The notes under the pieces: model-generated
Database searches by the model: none
What the model saw: the letters and a program-made list of their open reading frames with translations, nothing else
Told to the model about the DNA's origin: nothing
Assembly (NCBI GenBank): GCA_024275115.1
Contig: JAJRZT010000021.1
Location: forward strand, 1 to 64,000
Length of the DNA: 64,000 nucleotides
DNA from: Gammaproteobacteria bacterium
Lineage (GTDB): Bacteria > Pseudomonadota > Gammaproteobacteria > UBA6429 > Thiohalophilaceae
Direction: 5' to 3'
Program-made: the position numbers and the translations under genes
Shown: piece by piece, positions 26,079 through 35,223 of the stretch
How the letters are laid out: the number at the start of each line of letters is the position of its first letter
How positions within the stretch are numbered: the first letter of the stretch is position 1

Positions 26079-28439
26079 TTATTCTGCCGAGTTCTCTATT
26101 GACTCATTCGGGTCATAGGTCGGGCGAATATCGGCAAGATCAGACTCATCCACCGCCTCGACATATTTACATTCTTTTTGTGGGCAGGTTTTCTCATGGC
26201 CGCGGCGCTTGGTAATTTTAAGCGTTAGCATTGGCCATGCACAGTCCGGGCAAGCCTGTTTAAGCGGTTCATTCCATACAGCATACTTGCACTTGGGGTA
26301 ATCGGCGCAGGAATAAAATATTTTTCCATTACGTGATTTACGCATTAACATATTGTGCTGGTGACACTCCGGGCATTTAACCCCCATATCTTTTGGTTTT
26401 TCCAGTGGTTCAATATGCTTGCAATCCGGATAACTGCTGCAACCAATAAATTTGCCATAGCGACCCGAGCGAATGATTAAATCCGAACCACAGTCCGGGC
26501 ACTTACGGTCTTCAATTACTTCTGGTTCAGCGTCGGCATCTTCATTGACGTTGCGTGTATAGTCACATTCTGGATAGTTATTGCAACCAATAAAGCGACC
26601 CCGCCGACCTAAGCGAATTGCCATGTCGCCACCACACTTGGGGCATTTTTCTTCGAGTGCTTCGTGAGTGACATCTTTCCTGTCGACATTTTTATCTTTA
26701 TCAAGGACTAGCTCTTTAAACGGTTTCCAGAATTTTTTCATTATCGGAACCCATTCTTTCTCACCACGCGAGATGGCATCGAGGTCATCTTCCAGTTTGG
26801 CGGTAAAATCATAATCAACGTACTGAGTGAAATGCTCAGTTAAAAACTTAACAACAATGCGGCCCACATCGGTTGGAATAAAACGGCGCTTATCCATGAT
26901 GACATATTCACGCGCCTGCAAGGTTGAAATGATCGATGCATAGGTTGAAGGCCGGCCAATACCGTGCTCCTCCAGTGACTTAACCAGCGAGGCTTCTGCG
27001 TAGCGCGGAGGCGGTTCAGTAAAATGCTGCTCGGGTAACAATTTAACAAGATTAACCACATCACCCTCTTCTAACGGTGGCAGTAAGCGATCTTTATCGT
27101 CAGCGGGTTTAGCATCATCCACGCTTTCCTGATACACCGACATAAAACCGGGGTCAACCAACTGCGAACCATTGGCGCGAAATATTGCACCGGCTTTTTT
27201 CACATCCGTTTCACTGCCGGTGTGCAAGTCCATCGCAACGGTATCGAGTGTTGCATGAATCATCTGGCAGGCAACCGTCCGCTTCCAGATTAATGCGTAT
27301 AAACGGTATTGATCTTTGGTTAAATGTTTTTTAATCGCATCCGGTTCATAAAAAACAGAAGTCGGACGAACAGCCTCGTGCGCTTCCTGTGCATTCTTTG
27401 CCTTGGTTTTATAAGTACGCGGCTCTTTTGGTAAATTATGTTCACCAAACTTTTGTAAAATAAATTTACGAATATCTTCTAACGCTTCATTCGCCAGGTT
27501 CACTGAGTCAGTACGCATATAGGTAATTAAACCAACCGTTTCACCACCAAGGTCGATACCTTCATAAAGCTGCTGTGCAATGCTCATGGTTTTCTTTGCA
27601 GTAAAGCCTAGCTTGCGCGAGCCTTCCTGTTGCAAGGTGGATGTAATAAAAGGGGAACTGGGGTTACGTTTACGTTTTTTCTTATCAACTTTAGCAACAA
27701 TCAGTTTACCTTTTGCTGCTTTGTTAATAATATCCTGTGCATTATTGGCTTTTTCTTCACTGTTAATGGTGAATTGTGATATTTTTTCACCCTCTAAAAA
27801 AGTCAGCTTACCATTAAATTCCTGCTTGTCACTTTCGACTGTCGTGTCCAGCGACCAGTATTCTTTCGGCTCAAATTTTTCAATCGCCAGTTCACGTTCA
27901 ACAATTAATCGTAATGCCGGACTTTGTACCCGACCTGCCGATAAACCCCGGCGAATTTTTTTCCATAGCAGTGGCGATAAATTAAAGCCAACTAAATAAT
28001 CAAGTGCACGTCGGGCAAGTTGTGCATCGATCATGTCATTTGAAAGTTCTCGCGGGTTGGCAACCGCCTCATTGACTGCGGTTTTGGTTACTTCATTAAA
28101 AGCAATCCGACCCACGATTTTGTTTTTTAGCAGACCCTGATCTTTTAACAGTTCATATAAATGCCATGAAATGGCTTCGCCCTCGCGGTCCGGATCTGTT
28201 GCGAGGTAAAGATTATCGGCTTTCTTTAAGGCTTTTTTTATTGCATCAACATGCTTCTGATTTTTTTCGAGGATCTGATACTTCATCGCAAAATCATTGG
28301 CCGGATCCACCGCACCTTCTTTTGGTAATAAATCACGCACGTGACCATACGAAGCTAAAACTTCAAAGCCCTTACCAAGGTATTTTTTGATTGTTTTTGC
28401 TTTTGCGGGAGATTCTACAATGACTAAGCTTTTTGCCAT
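26079..28439 (-). CDS. topA: DNA topoisomerase I (type IA)
   Basis: TopA relaxes negative supercoils by cutting one strand through a 5'-phosphotyrosine. The TOPRIM domain opens the protein (LVIVESPAKAKTIKKYLG, with ATDPDREGEAISWHL), and the catalytic tyrosine lies in GLITYMRTDSVNL. Four Cys4 zinc-binding modules end the chain: CPKCGG...CNNYPEC, CPDCGS...CSSYPDC, CPECHQ...CADYPKC and CPDCAW...CPQKEC. The 786-residue length is somewhat shorter than E. coli TopA. smg lies upstream on the same strand. Confidence 0.97.
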   Translation of the reverse strand: MAKSLVIVESPAKAKTIKKYLGKGFEVLASYGHVRDLLPKEGAVDPANDFAMKYQILEKNQKHVDAIKKALKKADNLYLATDPDREGEAISWHLYELLKDQGLLKNKIVGRIAFNEVTKTAVNEAVANPRELSNDMIDAQLARRALDYLVGFNLSPLLWKKIRRGLSAGRVQSPALRLIVERELAIEKFEPKEYWSLDTTVESDKQEFNGKLTFLEGEKISQFTINSEEKANNAQDIINKAAKGKLIVAKVDKKKRKRNPSSPFITSTLQQEGSRKLGFTAKKTMSIAQQLYEGIDLGGETVGLITYMRTDSVNLANEALEDIRKFILQKFGEHNLPKEPRTYKTKAKNAQEAHEAVRPTSVFYEPDAIKKHLTKDQYRLYALIWKRTVACQMIHATLDTVAMDLHTGSETDVKKAGAIFRANGSQLVDPGFMSVYQESVDDAKPADDKDRLLPPLEEGDVVNLVKLLPEQHFTEPPPRYAEASLVKSLEEHGIGRPSTYASIISTLQAREYVIMDKRRFIPTDVGRIVVKFLTEHFTQYVDYDFTAKLEDDLDAISRGEKEWVPIMKKFWKPFKELVLDKDKNVDRKDVTHEALEEKCPKCGGDMAIRLGRRGRFIGCNNYPECDYTRNVNEDADAEPEVIEDRKCPDCGSDLIIRSGRYGKFIGCSSYPDCKHIEPLEKPKDMGVKCPECHQHNMLMRKSRNGKIFYSCADYPKCKYAVWNEPLKQACPDCAWPMLTLKITKRRGHEKTCPQKECKYVEAVDESDLADIRPTYDPNESIENSAE

Positions 28440-28532
28440 TCGTTTTTTAACTCACTGTGGTTAAACAGACCTGTTCTTTTTTATATTAATTACTATGGTT
28501 TTTAATCTATTTGATTTTTAACGGTATAGAAA

Positions 28533-29012
28533 TTAATGCAGTTGCCCAGTGGCTTCTTCAAAAACCAGCTCTTCCATCCAGCTGATCGAGCCATCAAAAC
28601 CTGGCTGATTAAATAACACCATTAACACAACCCATTTTAATTGCTCAATATCCGTTTCGTCTGTATCGAGCGCCATAATGCGATCAATGACCATTTCACG
28701 TGTCATATGATCAAGGACACCCGTCTGTTCCAGAAACATTAAAAAACCACGACTATTGGTGTCCAGCTTATCGCATTCTTCGCGGGTATAAATTCGAGTC
28801 GACTGCTCTGGATTAAGCGAAGGATAATGTCCTTCACCCTGATAATCGGTTAAGCCTTCCAGCCAGTCAAATGCCTGCTCTATCTGGCCAAGTTGAAAAC
28901 CGGCTTCCTGAAGCTCATTGCGCAGGGAGTCTTCGTCAACATCAAAGTCCACATCATCATTCATATAATTGTCAAACAAATACATTAAAACATCGAATAT
29001 ATTTTGCTTCAT
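28533..29012 (-). CDS. smg: Smg family protein (DUF494)
   Basis: The 159-residue cytoplasmic protein is a full-length Smg/DUF494 member, recognised from FDVLMYLFDNYM at the N-terminus, the Asp/Glu-rich DDVDFDVDEDSL stretch, and VIDRIMALDTDETDIEQLKWVVLMVLFNQPG near the C-terminus. The family is widespread beside dprA in beta- and gammaproteobacteria but has no proven biochemical function. Here it lies 54 bases downstream of dprA on the same strand and upstream of topA, matching that conserved order. Confidence 0.93.
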   Translation of the reverse strand: MKQNIFDVLMYLFDNYMNDDVDFDVDEDSLRNELQEAGFQLGQIEQAFDWLEGLTDYQGEGHYPSLNPEQSTRIYTREECDKLDTNSRGFLMFLEQTGVLDHMTREMVIDRIMALDTDETDIEQLKWVVLMVLFNQPGFDGSISWMEELVFEEATGQLH

Positions 29013-29066
29013 TCTCGCCCCTTTGTTCAGATGCGCTTTACTTTAAATACCCAGCTCAAATTCCAG

Positions 29067-30233
29067 CTAAATCTGGTGAGCTCCAGACGGCTCGGACAGC
29101 TTGCAATAATGACCACCGTGCGTTGACACAATGTAGCCTTGCAATTCCAGTACCAATAGCATGGAGCAAACAGCGTCTGCCGTCAATCCACTTCGTTCCA
29201 CAACGGTATCCACCGCGGTCGGCTCAAATCCCACATGGGTGAGGACCGCTTGGTAATCCGCATCCAACTCAGCCTGGACTTTTTCATCCTCAGCCTTATT
29301 TCCAGTGCGCTCACTCATTAGTTGGGGGCGGTACGGCAGTATTTCAATCAATTCTTCATAGATATGTTCAGCTGTTTCAACCAGCTTGGCACCCTGCCGA
29401 ATCAACGAATGGCAACCACGCGCAAGCGGGTTGTGAATCGAACCAGGCAACGCAAACACCTCCCGACCCTGCTCAAGTGCTTGTTTTGCCGTGATTAATG
29501 AGCCACTACGCAATGCGGCCTCAACCACAAAAACACCCCGGCTCATACCACTAATAATCCGATTACGCCGCGGAAAATTGCCGGGAACCGGCGCGGTGCC
29601 CAAAGGAAATTCACTGACAATAGCGCCTTTTTGCGCAATCTGATGTGCTAACTCCCGGTTTCGAGCCGGATAAACCCGGTCAATCCCGGTCCCAATTACC
29701 GCTATCGTCCGCCCATTTTGAGCCGCTAATGCCCCCTGATGACAGGCCGTATCAATCCCCAGAGCCAGGCCACTGGTCAGGGTCCAGCCAACTTCGGCCA
29801 GATTTTTAGCAAAATCCTCGGCGGTTTGCAGCCCCATAGGGGTTGGAGTACGGCTGCCCACCATCGCGATTTGTTCGCTCAGAAGTAAGCTTTTGTCGCC
29901 CAAAAGAAATAATAAAGGTGGTGGATCGGCTATTTCTTTCAATAACGTGGGGTAAGCCTCATCGGCCAACGTTAATACGCTCGCCTGATTGGCCTCAAGC
30001 CATGCACAATCTTTTTCAACCTGTTGCCAGTCCGGTGCCAACAGGTACTCAACACTCTTTTTCTTTAACCCACACGCGGTTAATTTTGTATGGCTTGCTT
30101 CGAGTATTTTTTTGGGATGCTCAAAAACAGAAAGCAGTTTGAGAAGAGTCGTTGCCCCGATACCCGGTGCGCGATGAACCGCTAACCAGCTAGCCAGTTC
30201 TGTTTGAAGATGTTCTGCCATGATATTCCTCAA
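29067..30233 (-). CDS. dprA: DNA-processing protein DprA
   Basis: DprA binds incoming single-stranded DNA and loads RecA during natural transformation. The 388-residue protein has an N-terminal SAM/HhH-like region (APGIGATTLLKLL), the Rossmann-type core (MVGSRTPTPMGLQTA, LTSGLALGIDTACHQGAL, PRRNRIISGMSRGVFVVEAALRSGSLITA) and a C-terminal winged-helix domain (VLTHVGFEPTAVDTVVERSGL). ATG 30233 and ATG 30221 are both possible starts. It is followed by smg. DprA is widely retained, so it does not prove competence. Confidence 0.95.
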   Translation of the reverse strand: MRNIMAEHLQTELASWLAVHRAPGIGATTLLKLLSVFEHPKKILEASHTKLTACGLKKKSVEYLLAPDWQQVEKDCAWLEANQASVLTLADEAYPTLLKEIADPPPLLFLLGDKSLLLSEQIAMVGSRTPTPMGLQTAEDFAKNLAEVGWTLTSGLALGIDTACHQGALAAQNGRTIAVIGTGIDRVYPARNRELAHQIAQKGAIVSEFPLGTAPVPGNFPRRNRIISGMSRGVFVVEAALRSGSLITAKQALEQGREVFALPGSIHNPLARGCHSLIRQGAKLVETAEHIYEELIEILPYRPQLMSERTGNKAEDEKVQAELDADYQAVLTHVGFEPTAVDTVVERSGLTADAVCSMLLVLELQGYIVSTHGGHYCKLSEPSGAHQI

Positions 30234-30278
30234 GACACATCCTTGTACCTATATTAAAAATGCACCAAGTAAAAAGTA

Positions 30279-31457
30279 CTACTCAGGATTTTGTACCACA
30301 TCCAGCACATGCAATACACGTGTGGCTTCCAGTACCAGTGCATAACTGACTTTATCAAAGACACGGAAAACCATTAAGATACCGGCTTTTTCATCGGGTA
30401 ACTTAACCTTCTCATTCACTTTTCGGTCCCGTACAACAACGCCGCCCTGATAAATATCAAGCACATCGCCTTCTTCCATCCCTTCACGGCGACCTAAGGA
30501 TAACGCCACCACATTGTGCTGGCCAATATCGTTTACACCATTAAGAACCGAGATAATGTAGCCTTTCACCTTTTGATTAGGGGCTTTCGGTAAGAAATTA
30601 ATCGTTTTTCGTTCTCTGTTCAGTGGCAATAAATAATCACCGTCCAGTATCTCAATAAATGCGCGGTTAATTCTTAAAGTAGAAGGTTTACCCACTTTAA
30701 TTAAATTACTCTCACCTAAATTAAGAGCTTCATAACCCAGTATTTCATTGGTTATCGGGTGCCGGTAAGTGGCGCCCGGACGCACAATCTGGAAACTGGT
30801 TGTTTGAGGATTTTCCAACCGCCGTACATAAATTTTATGGCCTGGCCCAGAAATAAGGTGCTGCTCAAAGGAAGAAACAATATAAGGCGCAAACTCTAAT
30901 TCTTTCTCTCCAATAATACGGTGGGCATATAAAAAGGCATCAATGGCCGAACGGGGAATCGTGGTAATAGCTTGCTCCAGCGGTTCGGCATGCACCCTGG
31001 GGGATAATTTAATGGTGTCAATGCCCTTAGGTGGAGGCAAAACACCACCGGCACCTTCTAAGGTTAAGAAAGGCTGGCCATCAACATAATGTAACAACAC
31101 AACATCACCCGGGTAGATTAAATGCGGATTGCGAATTTTTGGATTAATATTCCAGACTTCTGGCCATAACCACGGGCTTTTTAAGAACTTGGCTGCAATG
31201 TCCCATAAGGTGTCACCTTTTTTCACCACATAGCGATCCGGGTAATCACGCTTGATAGCGGTAACCTGTGTTTCTGCCTCCACTTGCATTGGCATGGTGG
31301 TCACTTCATCTTCAACAGGAGCAGCCTGGACAACATGCTCAACAGGCTCAGGCTTTGGTTCGGCTTTTTGTGTTGAACTGCAACCTGTCAGACCCCATAT
31401 TCCTAATAGCAATAAAATTCCTGAAAGAGATACTCGGCATGCTTTGTTCTGTATCAT
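30279..31457 (-). CDS. LysM-domain lipoprotein
   Basis: An exported lipoprotein of 392 residues: signal peptide with lipobox LTGCSS (Cys at about 26), a Pro/Glu/Val-rich linker, and a single LysM peptidoglycan-binding domain (about 72-120, YVVKKGDTLWDIAAKFLKSPWLWPEVWNINP). The C-terminal region, conserved in this family but of unknown function, contains LISGPGHKIYVRR and GREGMEEGDVLDIYQGG. Genes of this type commonly sit between dprA and def in gammaproteobacteria, transcribed divergently from def as here. It probably acts at the cell wall. Confidence 0.9.
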   Translation of the reverse strand: MIQNKACRVSLSGILLLLGIWGLTGCSSTQKAEPKPEPVEHVVQAAPVEDEVTTMPMQVEAETQVTAIKRDYPDRYVVKKGDTLWDIAAKFLKSPWLWPEVWNINPKIRNPHLIYPGDVVLLHYVDGQPFLTLEGAGGVLPPPKGIDTIKLSPRVHAEPLEQAITTIPRSAIDAFLYAHRIIGEKELEFAPYIVSSFEQHLISGPGHKIYVRRLENPQTTSFQIVRPGATYRHPITNEILGYEALNLGESNLIKVGKPSTLRINRAFIEILDGDYLLPLNRERKTINFLPKAPNQKVKGYIISVLNGVNDIGQHNVVALSLGRREGMEEGDVLDIYQGGVVVRDRKVNEKVKLPDEKAGILMVFRVFDKVSYALVLEATRVLHVLDVVQNPE

Positions 31458-31481
31458 ATAATTAACCTTAATATAGGGCTG

Positions 31482-31509
31482 TTGACACTTTTAACTAACT
31501 GGCTAGTTA
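31482..31509 (+). promoter_or_regulatory. Candidate def-operon promoter overlapping a dyad
   Basis: TTGACA at 31482-31487 is followed 16 bases later by TAGTTA. A perfect 6-bp dyad (taacta-actggc-tagtta, 31492-31509) covers the spacer and -10 region, so a repressor could act here. The distance to the def ATG is about 180 bases, so transcription may instead start nearer the gene. Confidence 0.35.
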
Positions 31510-31692
31510 CTTTAATAAAACCATATGGAATGCACCTTAATTTAAAAAATGGGGTGTTTCCAGACATTTTATAATTTAAGTTATGTACTCAAATAATGGA
31601 ATAATTTACCGTTTTAATACCAGTTATTCTAGTAGTATCATAATGTTAGCAGATCTTTTTACAAATGTACTATAAATTTGGCACGAAATGGT

Positions 31693-32190
31693 ATGGCATT
31701 ACTCAATATTTTAAATTTCCCTGATCCTCGTCTTCGCACAAAAGCAAAGCAAGTTACTGATTTTAATAAAAAAATCTGCGAGCTCACTGATAATATGTTT
31801 TTAACCATGTACGCCGCTCCCGGCATCGGTTTAGCCGCCACCCAGGTGAATGTGCATCAGCGTATTATTACCATAGACATCTCTGAGGAAAAAAACCAAC
31901 CACTGGTTGTCATAAACCCCACAATTCTTGAAAAAGAGGGTGAACAGGCCACCGATGAAGGTTGTCTGTCCTTACCGGGTATTTACGAGCCGGTAAAACG
32001 TTATGATAAAATTCGCCTCAAAGCACAGGACAAACACGGCAAATTTTACGAACTGGATACAGAGGGTTTATTATCGGTTTGCATTCAGCATGAAATGGAT
32101 CACCTTGAAGGTAAATTATTTGTCGACTACCTGTCTGAAATGAAACGTAACCGCATCCGCAAAAAATTGGCCAAAGCGTTAAAAGCCTAA
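31693..32190 (+). CDS. def: Peptide deformylase
   Basis: Def removes the formyl group from the N-terminal methionine of new proteins. All three metal-site motifs are present: [17 protein letters not shown] (Cys ligand) and the HEMDHLEG helix with both His ligands and the catalytic Glu. I start at ATG 31693 ([14 protein letters not shown]), which matches homologues; the ORF track adds five residues from a TTG. It is the first gene of def-fmt-rsmB-DUF4390-ntrY-ntrX, all on this strand with small gaps or overlaps. Confidence 0.97.
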   Translation: MALLNILNFPDPRLRTKAKQVTDFNKKICELTDNMFLTMYAAPGIGLAATQVNVHQRIITIDISEEKNQPLVVINPTILEKEGEQATDEGCLSLPGIYEPVKRYDKIRLKAQDKHGKFYELDTEGLLSVCIQHEMDHLEGKLFVDYLSEMKRNRIRKKLAKALKA

Positions 32191-32228
32191 AACTAAATTT
32201 ATCGGACAATAATTTAAAACGAGACTGT

Positions 32229-33194
32229 ATGTCCTTAACTCCTCCTTTACGTATTATTTTTGCTGGCACACCCGAGTTTGCAGCCACAGCGCTTGATGCG
32301 CTGATTAAAAATAATGTTGATATTATCGCTGCGTATACTCAACCAGACCGCCCAGCAGGCCGAGGCCGACAATTAAAAGCCAGCCCTGTTAAAGAGCTTG
32401 CAGTTGAACATGCTATTCCTGTTTATCAACCCAGCAATTTTAAACAGCCAGAAGACATCGACAACTTAAAAACGCTCAATGCCGACTTAATGATTGTGGC
32501 TGCTTATGGTTTAATTTTACCTGTCGATGTTTTAACTGCACCTAAACTAGGCTGTATAAATATCCATGCCTCATTATTACCAAGGTGGCGCGGTGCCGCA
32601 CCGATTCAACGCGCCATTATTGCAGGTGATAACCAAACCGGCATTACTATTATGCAAATGGATAAAGGCCTGGATACCGGCGATATGTTGCTCGCTAAAA
32701 GCTGCGACATTTCAACCAACGACAGCGGTAGCAGCTTGCACGACAAACTGGCCAAACTCGGTGCAGCCACTATCATTGAAGCCCTTGCCTTACTACAAAA
32801 AAATAACCTCCAGGCCGTTAAGCAGGATGAAGCACAAGCCTGTTATGCACACAAACTCAGTAAAGAAGAAGCGTTGATCGACTGGCAACAATCGGCTGAG
32901 CAAATTGCCCGACAGGTACGTGCCTTTAATAGCTGGCCTGTTGCGCAAACCCACTTTAATAACAAAACGATTCGGATCTGGCAGGCAACGGCAAAGAGAA
33001 GTTCCGATGTTGATACAACATCCGTTAACATTGGTAAAATCAGTGCGGTCAACAAAGAAGGCATTCAGGTTCTCTGCCAGCAAGGCGTATTAAATATAAC
33101 CGAATTGCAATTAGCTGGGGCCAAACGCATGACCGTTAAAGACTTGCTAAACGGCAAGCCCGACTTTTTTCAAATCGGCCAGTGTTTTAACTAA
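32229..33194 (+). CDS. fmt: Methionyl-tRNA formyltransferase
   Basis: Fmt formylates initiator Met-tRNA using 10-formyltetrahydrofolate. The 321-residue protein has the N-terminal formyltransferase domain with IIFAGTPEFAA, the catalytic region CINIHASLLPRWRGAAPIQRAI (Asn and His), and MQMDKGLDTGDML. The C-terminal tRNA-binding domain starts near 205 (HKLSKEEALIDWQQSAEQIARQVRAFNSWP). It lies 38 bases after def, the usual pairing. Confidence 0.97.
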   Translation: MSLTPPLRIIFAGTPEFAATALDALIKNNVDIIAAYTQPDRPAGRGRQLKASPVKELAVEHAIPVYQPSNFKQPEDIDNLKTLNADLMIVAAYGLILPVDVLTAPKLGCINIHASLLPRWRGAAPIQRAIIAGDNQTGITIMQMDKGLDTGDMLLAKSCDISTNDSGSSLHDKLAKLGAATIIEALALLQKNNLQAVKQDEAQACYAHKLSKEEALIDWQQSAEQIARQVRAFNSWPVAQTHFNNKTIRIWQATAKRSSDVDTTSVNIGKISAVNKEGIQVLCQQGVLNITELQLAGAKRMTVKDLLNGKPDFFQIGQCFN

Positions 33195-33218
33195 CCGGCT
33201 TGTCTTATTTTTAAAACC

Positions 33219-34601
33219 ATGCAAAAACAAAATACCAAAAAACTTTCAACTATCGCAGCAACGGCAAGCATCATTAACAGCGTTATAAAAAATAAAAAAT
33301 CCTTGCCTGATTGTATTGCTGAACACCAGCAAAAAATAAACCCAGAAGACACACCCAAAATTCAGGCCTATTGCTATAACATTTTACGCCGTTATGAATT
33401 TTATCAGTTTATCGTTAACGCACTATTAGATAAGCCGCTTAAAAATAAAGACCAGGATATTTATCACTTAATATTAAGTAGCGTGATGTTGCTTAACGAA
33501 GGCAACCTGCCTGCTCATGCTGCCATTAACGAAACCGTCAAAGTCACTCACAAAGGCAAAAAAGCCTGGGCTAAAAATTTAGTCAATGCCTTATTGCGGC
33601 GCTACCAACGAGACCAGTCTGACTTACATCATGCGGCAAATGATTGTTTAGTTAGCCGCTATTGCTGCCCGCAATGGCTGTTAAAAAAGATTCAGCTTGC
33701 CTATCCAGAAAAAAAGAAGGGTACATTACAGTGGCAAACCATTTTAAAAGCCAACTTACTACACCCGCCGATGACCTTACGGGTCAATCAATTAATCAAC
33801 AGCCGTGAAGATTATCTGGCATTACTCAGCGAAAAAAATATTGCCGCACAACCTTGCCCACTCACAAAACACGGCATATTGTTACAACAGGCAGTTAATG
33901 TTGAAAAGCTGCCACTGTTTACAAAAGGCGCGGCAAGCGTTCAGGACAGCGCGGCACAGTATTGTGCTGAGCTATTAAACCCGCAAGCCAGTGAAAACAT
34001 ACTTGATGCCTGCGCGGCACCCGGCGGCAAAACACTGCATCTGTTTGAATCCTGTCCCGAGCTTGGGCAATTAACGGCTATCGATATATCAGCAAAACGG
34101 CTTGAAAAAGTGCAGCAAAATATAATGCGTATCGCCCCCAGCCAGAAAGACAAATTTACCCTGATTACAGCAAATGCCAGTGACACTAAAAGCTGGTGGA
34201 ACGGAAAACAGTTTGACCGCATTTTGCTCGATGCCCCTTGCAGTGCCACAGGTGTTATTCGCCGTCACCCGGATATTAAACGGCTGCGTAAAGCATCAGA
34301 TATCAATGCACTGCTGATTACCCAGCAACAACTGCTTAGCCAATTATGGCCAACACTTAAACAAGGTGGCCTGTTACTGTATGCAACCTGCTCCATTCTG
34401 CCAGAAGAAAATGCACTGCAAATAAAAGCCTTTTTAAGTTCACATAACGATGCACAGAGTGTTAATTTTGACGTATCATGGGGGCAACCATGTGAATATG
34501 GGCAGCAATTATTACCCACTCAAAGTAGTAACGACCAGACTGATAAAACAAACAAGGGAAATAGTGATGGCTTTTACTATTGCTTACTCCAGAAAAAATA
34601 A
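33219..34601 (+). CDS. rsmB: 16S rRNA (cytosine-967-C5)-methyltransferase RsmB
   Basis: RsmB methylates C967 of 16S rRNA. An N-terminal NusB-like RNA-binding domain (about 10-145, AHAAINETVKVTHKGKKAWAKNLVNALLRR) is followed by a Rossmann methyltransferase domain. The SAM motif is LDACAAPGGKTLHL. Both family cysteines are present: the nucleophile in ATCSILPEEN and the release-assisting one in LDAPCSATGVIRRHPDI. It is 24 bases after fmt and its 3' end overlaps the start of the DUF4390 gene by 35 bases. Confidence 0.95.
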   Translation: MQKQNTKKLSTIAATASIINSVIKNKKSLPDCIAEHQQKINPEDTPKIQAYCYNILRRYEFYQFIVNALLDKPLKNKDQDIYHLILSSVMLLNEGNLPAHAAINETVKVTHKGKKAWAKNLVNALLRRYQRDQSDLHHAANDCLVSRYCCPQWLLKKIQLAYPEKKKGTLQWQTILKANLLHPPMTLRVNQLINSREDYLALLSEKNIAAQPCPLTKHGILLQQAVNVEKLPLFTKGAASVQDSAAQYCAELLNPQASENILDACAAPGGKTLHLFESCPELGQLTAIDISAKRLEKVQQNIMRIAPSQKDKFTLITANASDTKSWWNGKQFDRILLDAPCSATGVIRRHPDIKRLRKASDINALLITQQQLLSQLWPTLKQGGLLLYATCSILPEENALQIKAFLSSHNDAQSVNFDVSWGQPCEYGQQLLPTQSSNDQTDKTNKGNSDGFYYCLLQKK

Positions 34602-35223
34602 CCCCGCATATCAGGCATCCAGTTTTAGAACAATGCTTCGCTTCTTTATGATGGTTATTTTCTTTTCCCTTGGCAGCGCAAACACACTTTTTGCCGAAAA
34701 CAAACAACCCAGAACAACCGATGCTGTCAACACACCCGGCTTCAGTATTCAGAGCCTTGAAACATTGATGCAGGATCGTGTTTACCTGCTTAATGCACAT
34801 TTTCATTACTACTTTTCAAACGAAGCCATTGAAGCACTTGAACACGGCGTACCCTTACTTATTTTAGTAAATATAGAAATTCGTTCGCCACGCTGGTGGT
34901 GGAAAGACACAACCGTTGCCGAGCTGGAACAGGGTTACTTACTGCTTTATCATGCGCTGTCTGAAAGCTATGTTGTGCATAACCTGAATAGCGGCACACA
35001 AAATAATTTTATTCGTCTTAATCAGGCACTCACTTTTTTAAGCAGCATTAACAAACTTCCAATACTGGATGCCAATTTACTCGACCCGGGGAAAGAATAC
35101 TATCTACGCGTGCGCACACATCTTGATATTGAATCATTGCCCGCACCCATGCGTCCACTTGCCTATATATCCAGTGACTGGCAACTATCAAGCGACTGGT
35201 ACGAATGGCCGCTACAAAAATGA
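34567..35223 (+). CDS. DUF4390 family protein
   Basis: This protein of 218 residues from ATG 34567 (AGGGAA seven bases upstream) is a DUF4390 member. A basic leader and a hydrophobic segment (about 22-40, TMLRFFMMVIFFSLGSANTLFA) suggest export or membrane anchoring. The conserved part has LNAHFHYYFSNEAIEALEHGVPLLILVNIEIRSPRWWW and ends with ISSDWQLSSDWYEWPL. Function is unknown. The family sits between rsmB and ntrY in many beta- and gammaproteobacteria. Its stop overlaps the ATG of ntrY, so they are translationally coupled. Confidence 0.88.
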   Translation: MAFTIAYSRKNNPAYQASSFRTMLRFFMMVIFFSLGSANTLFAENKQPRTTDAVNTPGFSIQSLETLMQDRVYLLNAHFHYYFSNEAIEALEHGVPLLILVNIEIRSPRWWWKDTTVAELEQGYLLLYHALSESYVVHNLNSGTQNNFIRLNQALTFLSSINKLPILDANLLDPGKEYYLRVRTHLDIESLPAPMRPLAYISSDWQLSSDWYEWPLQK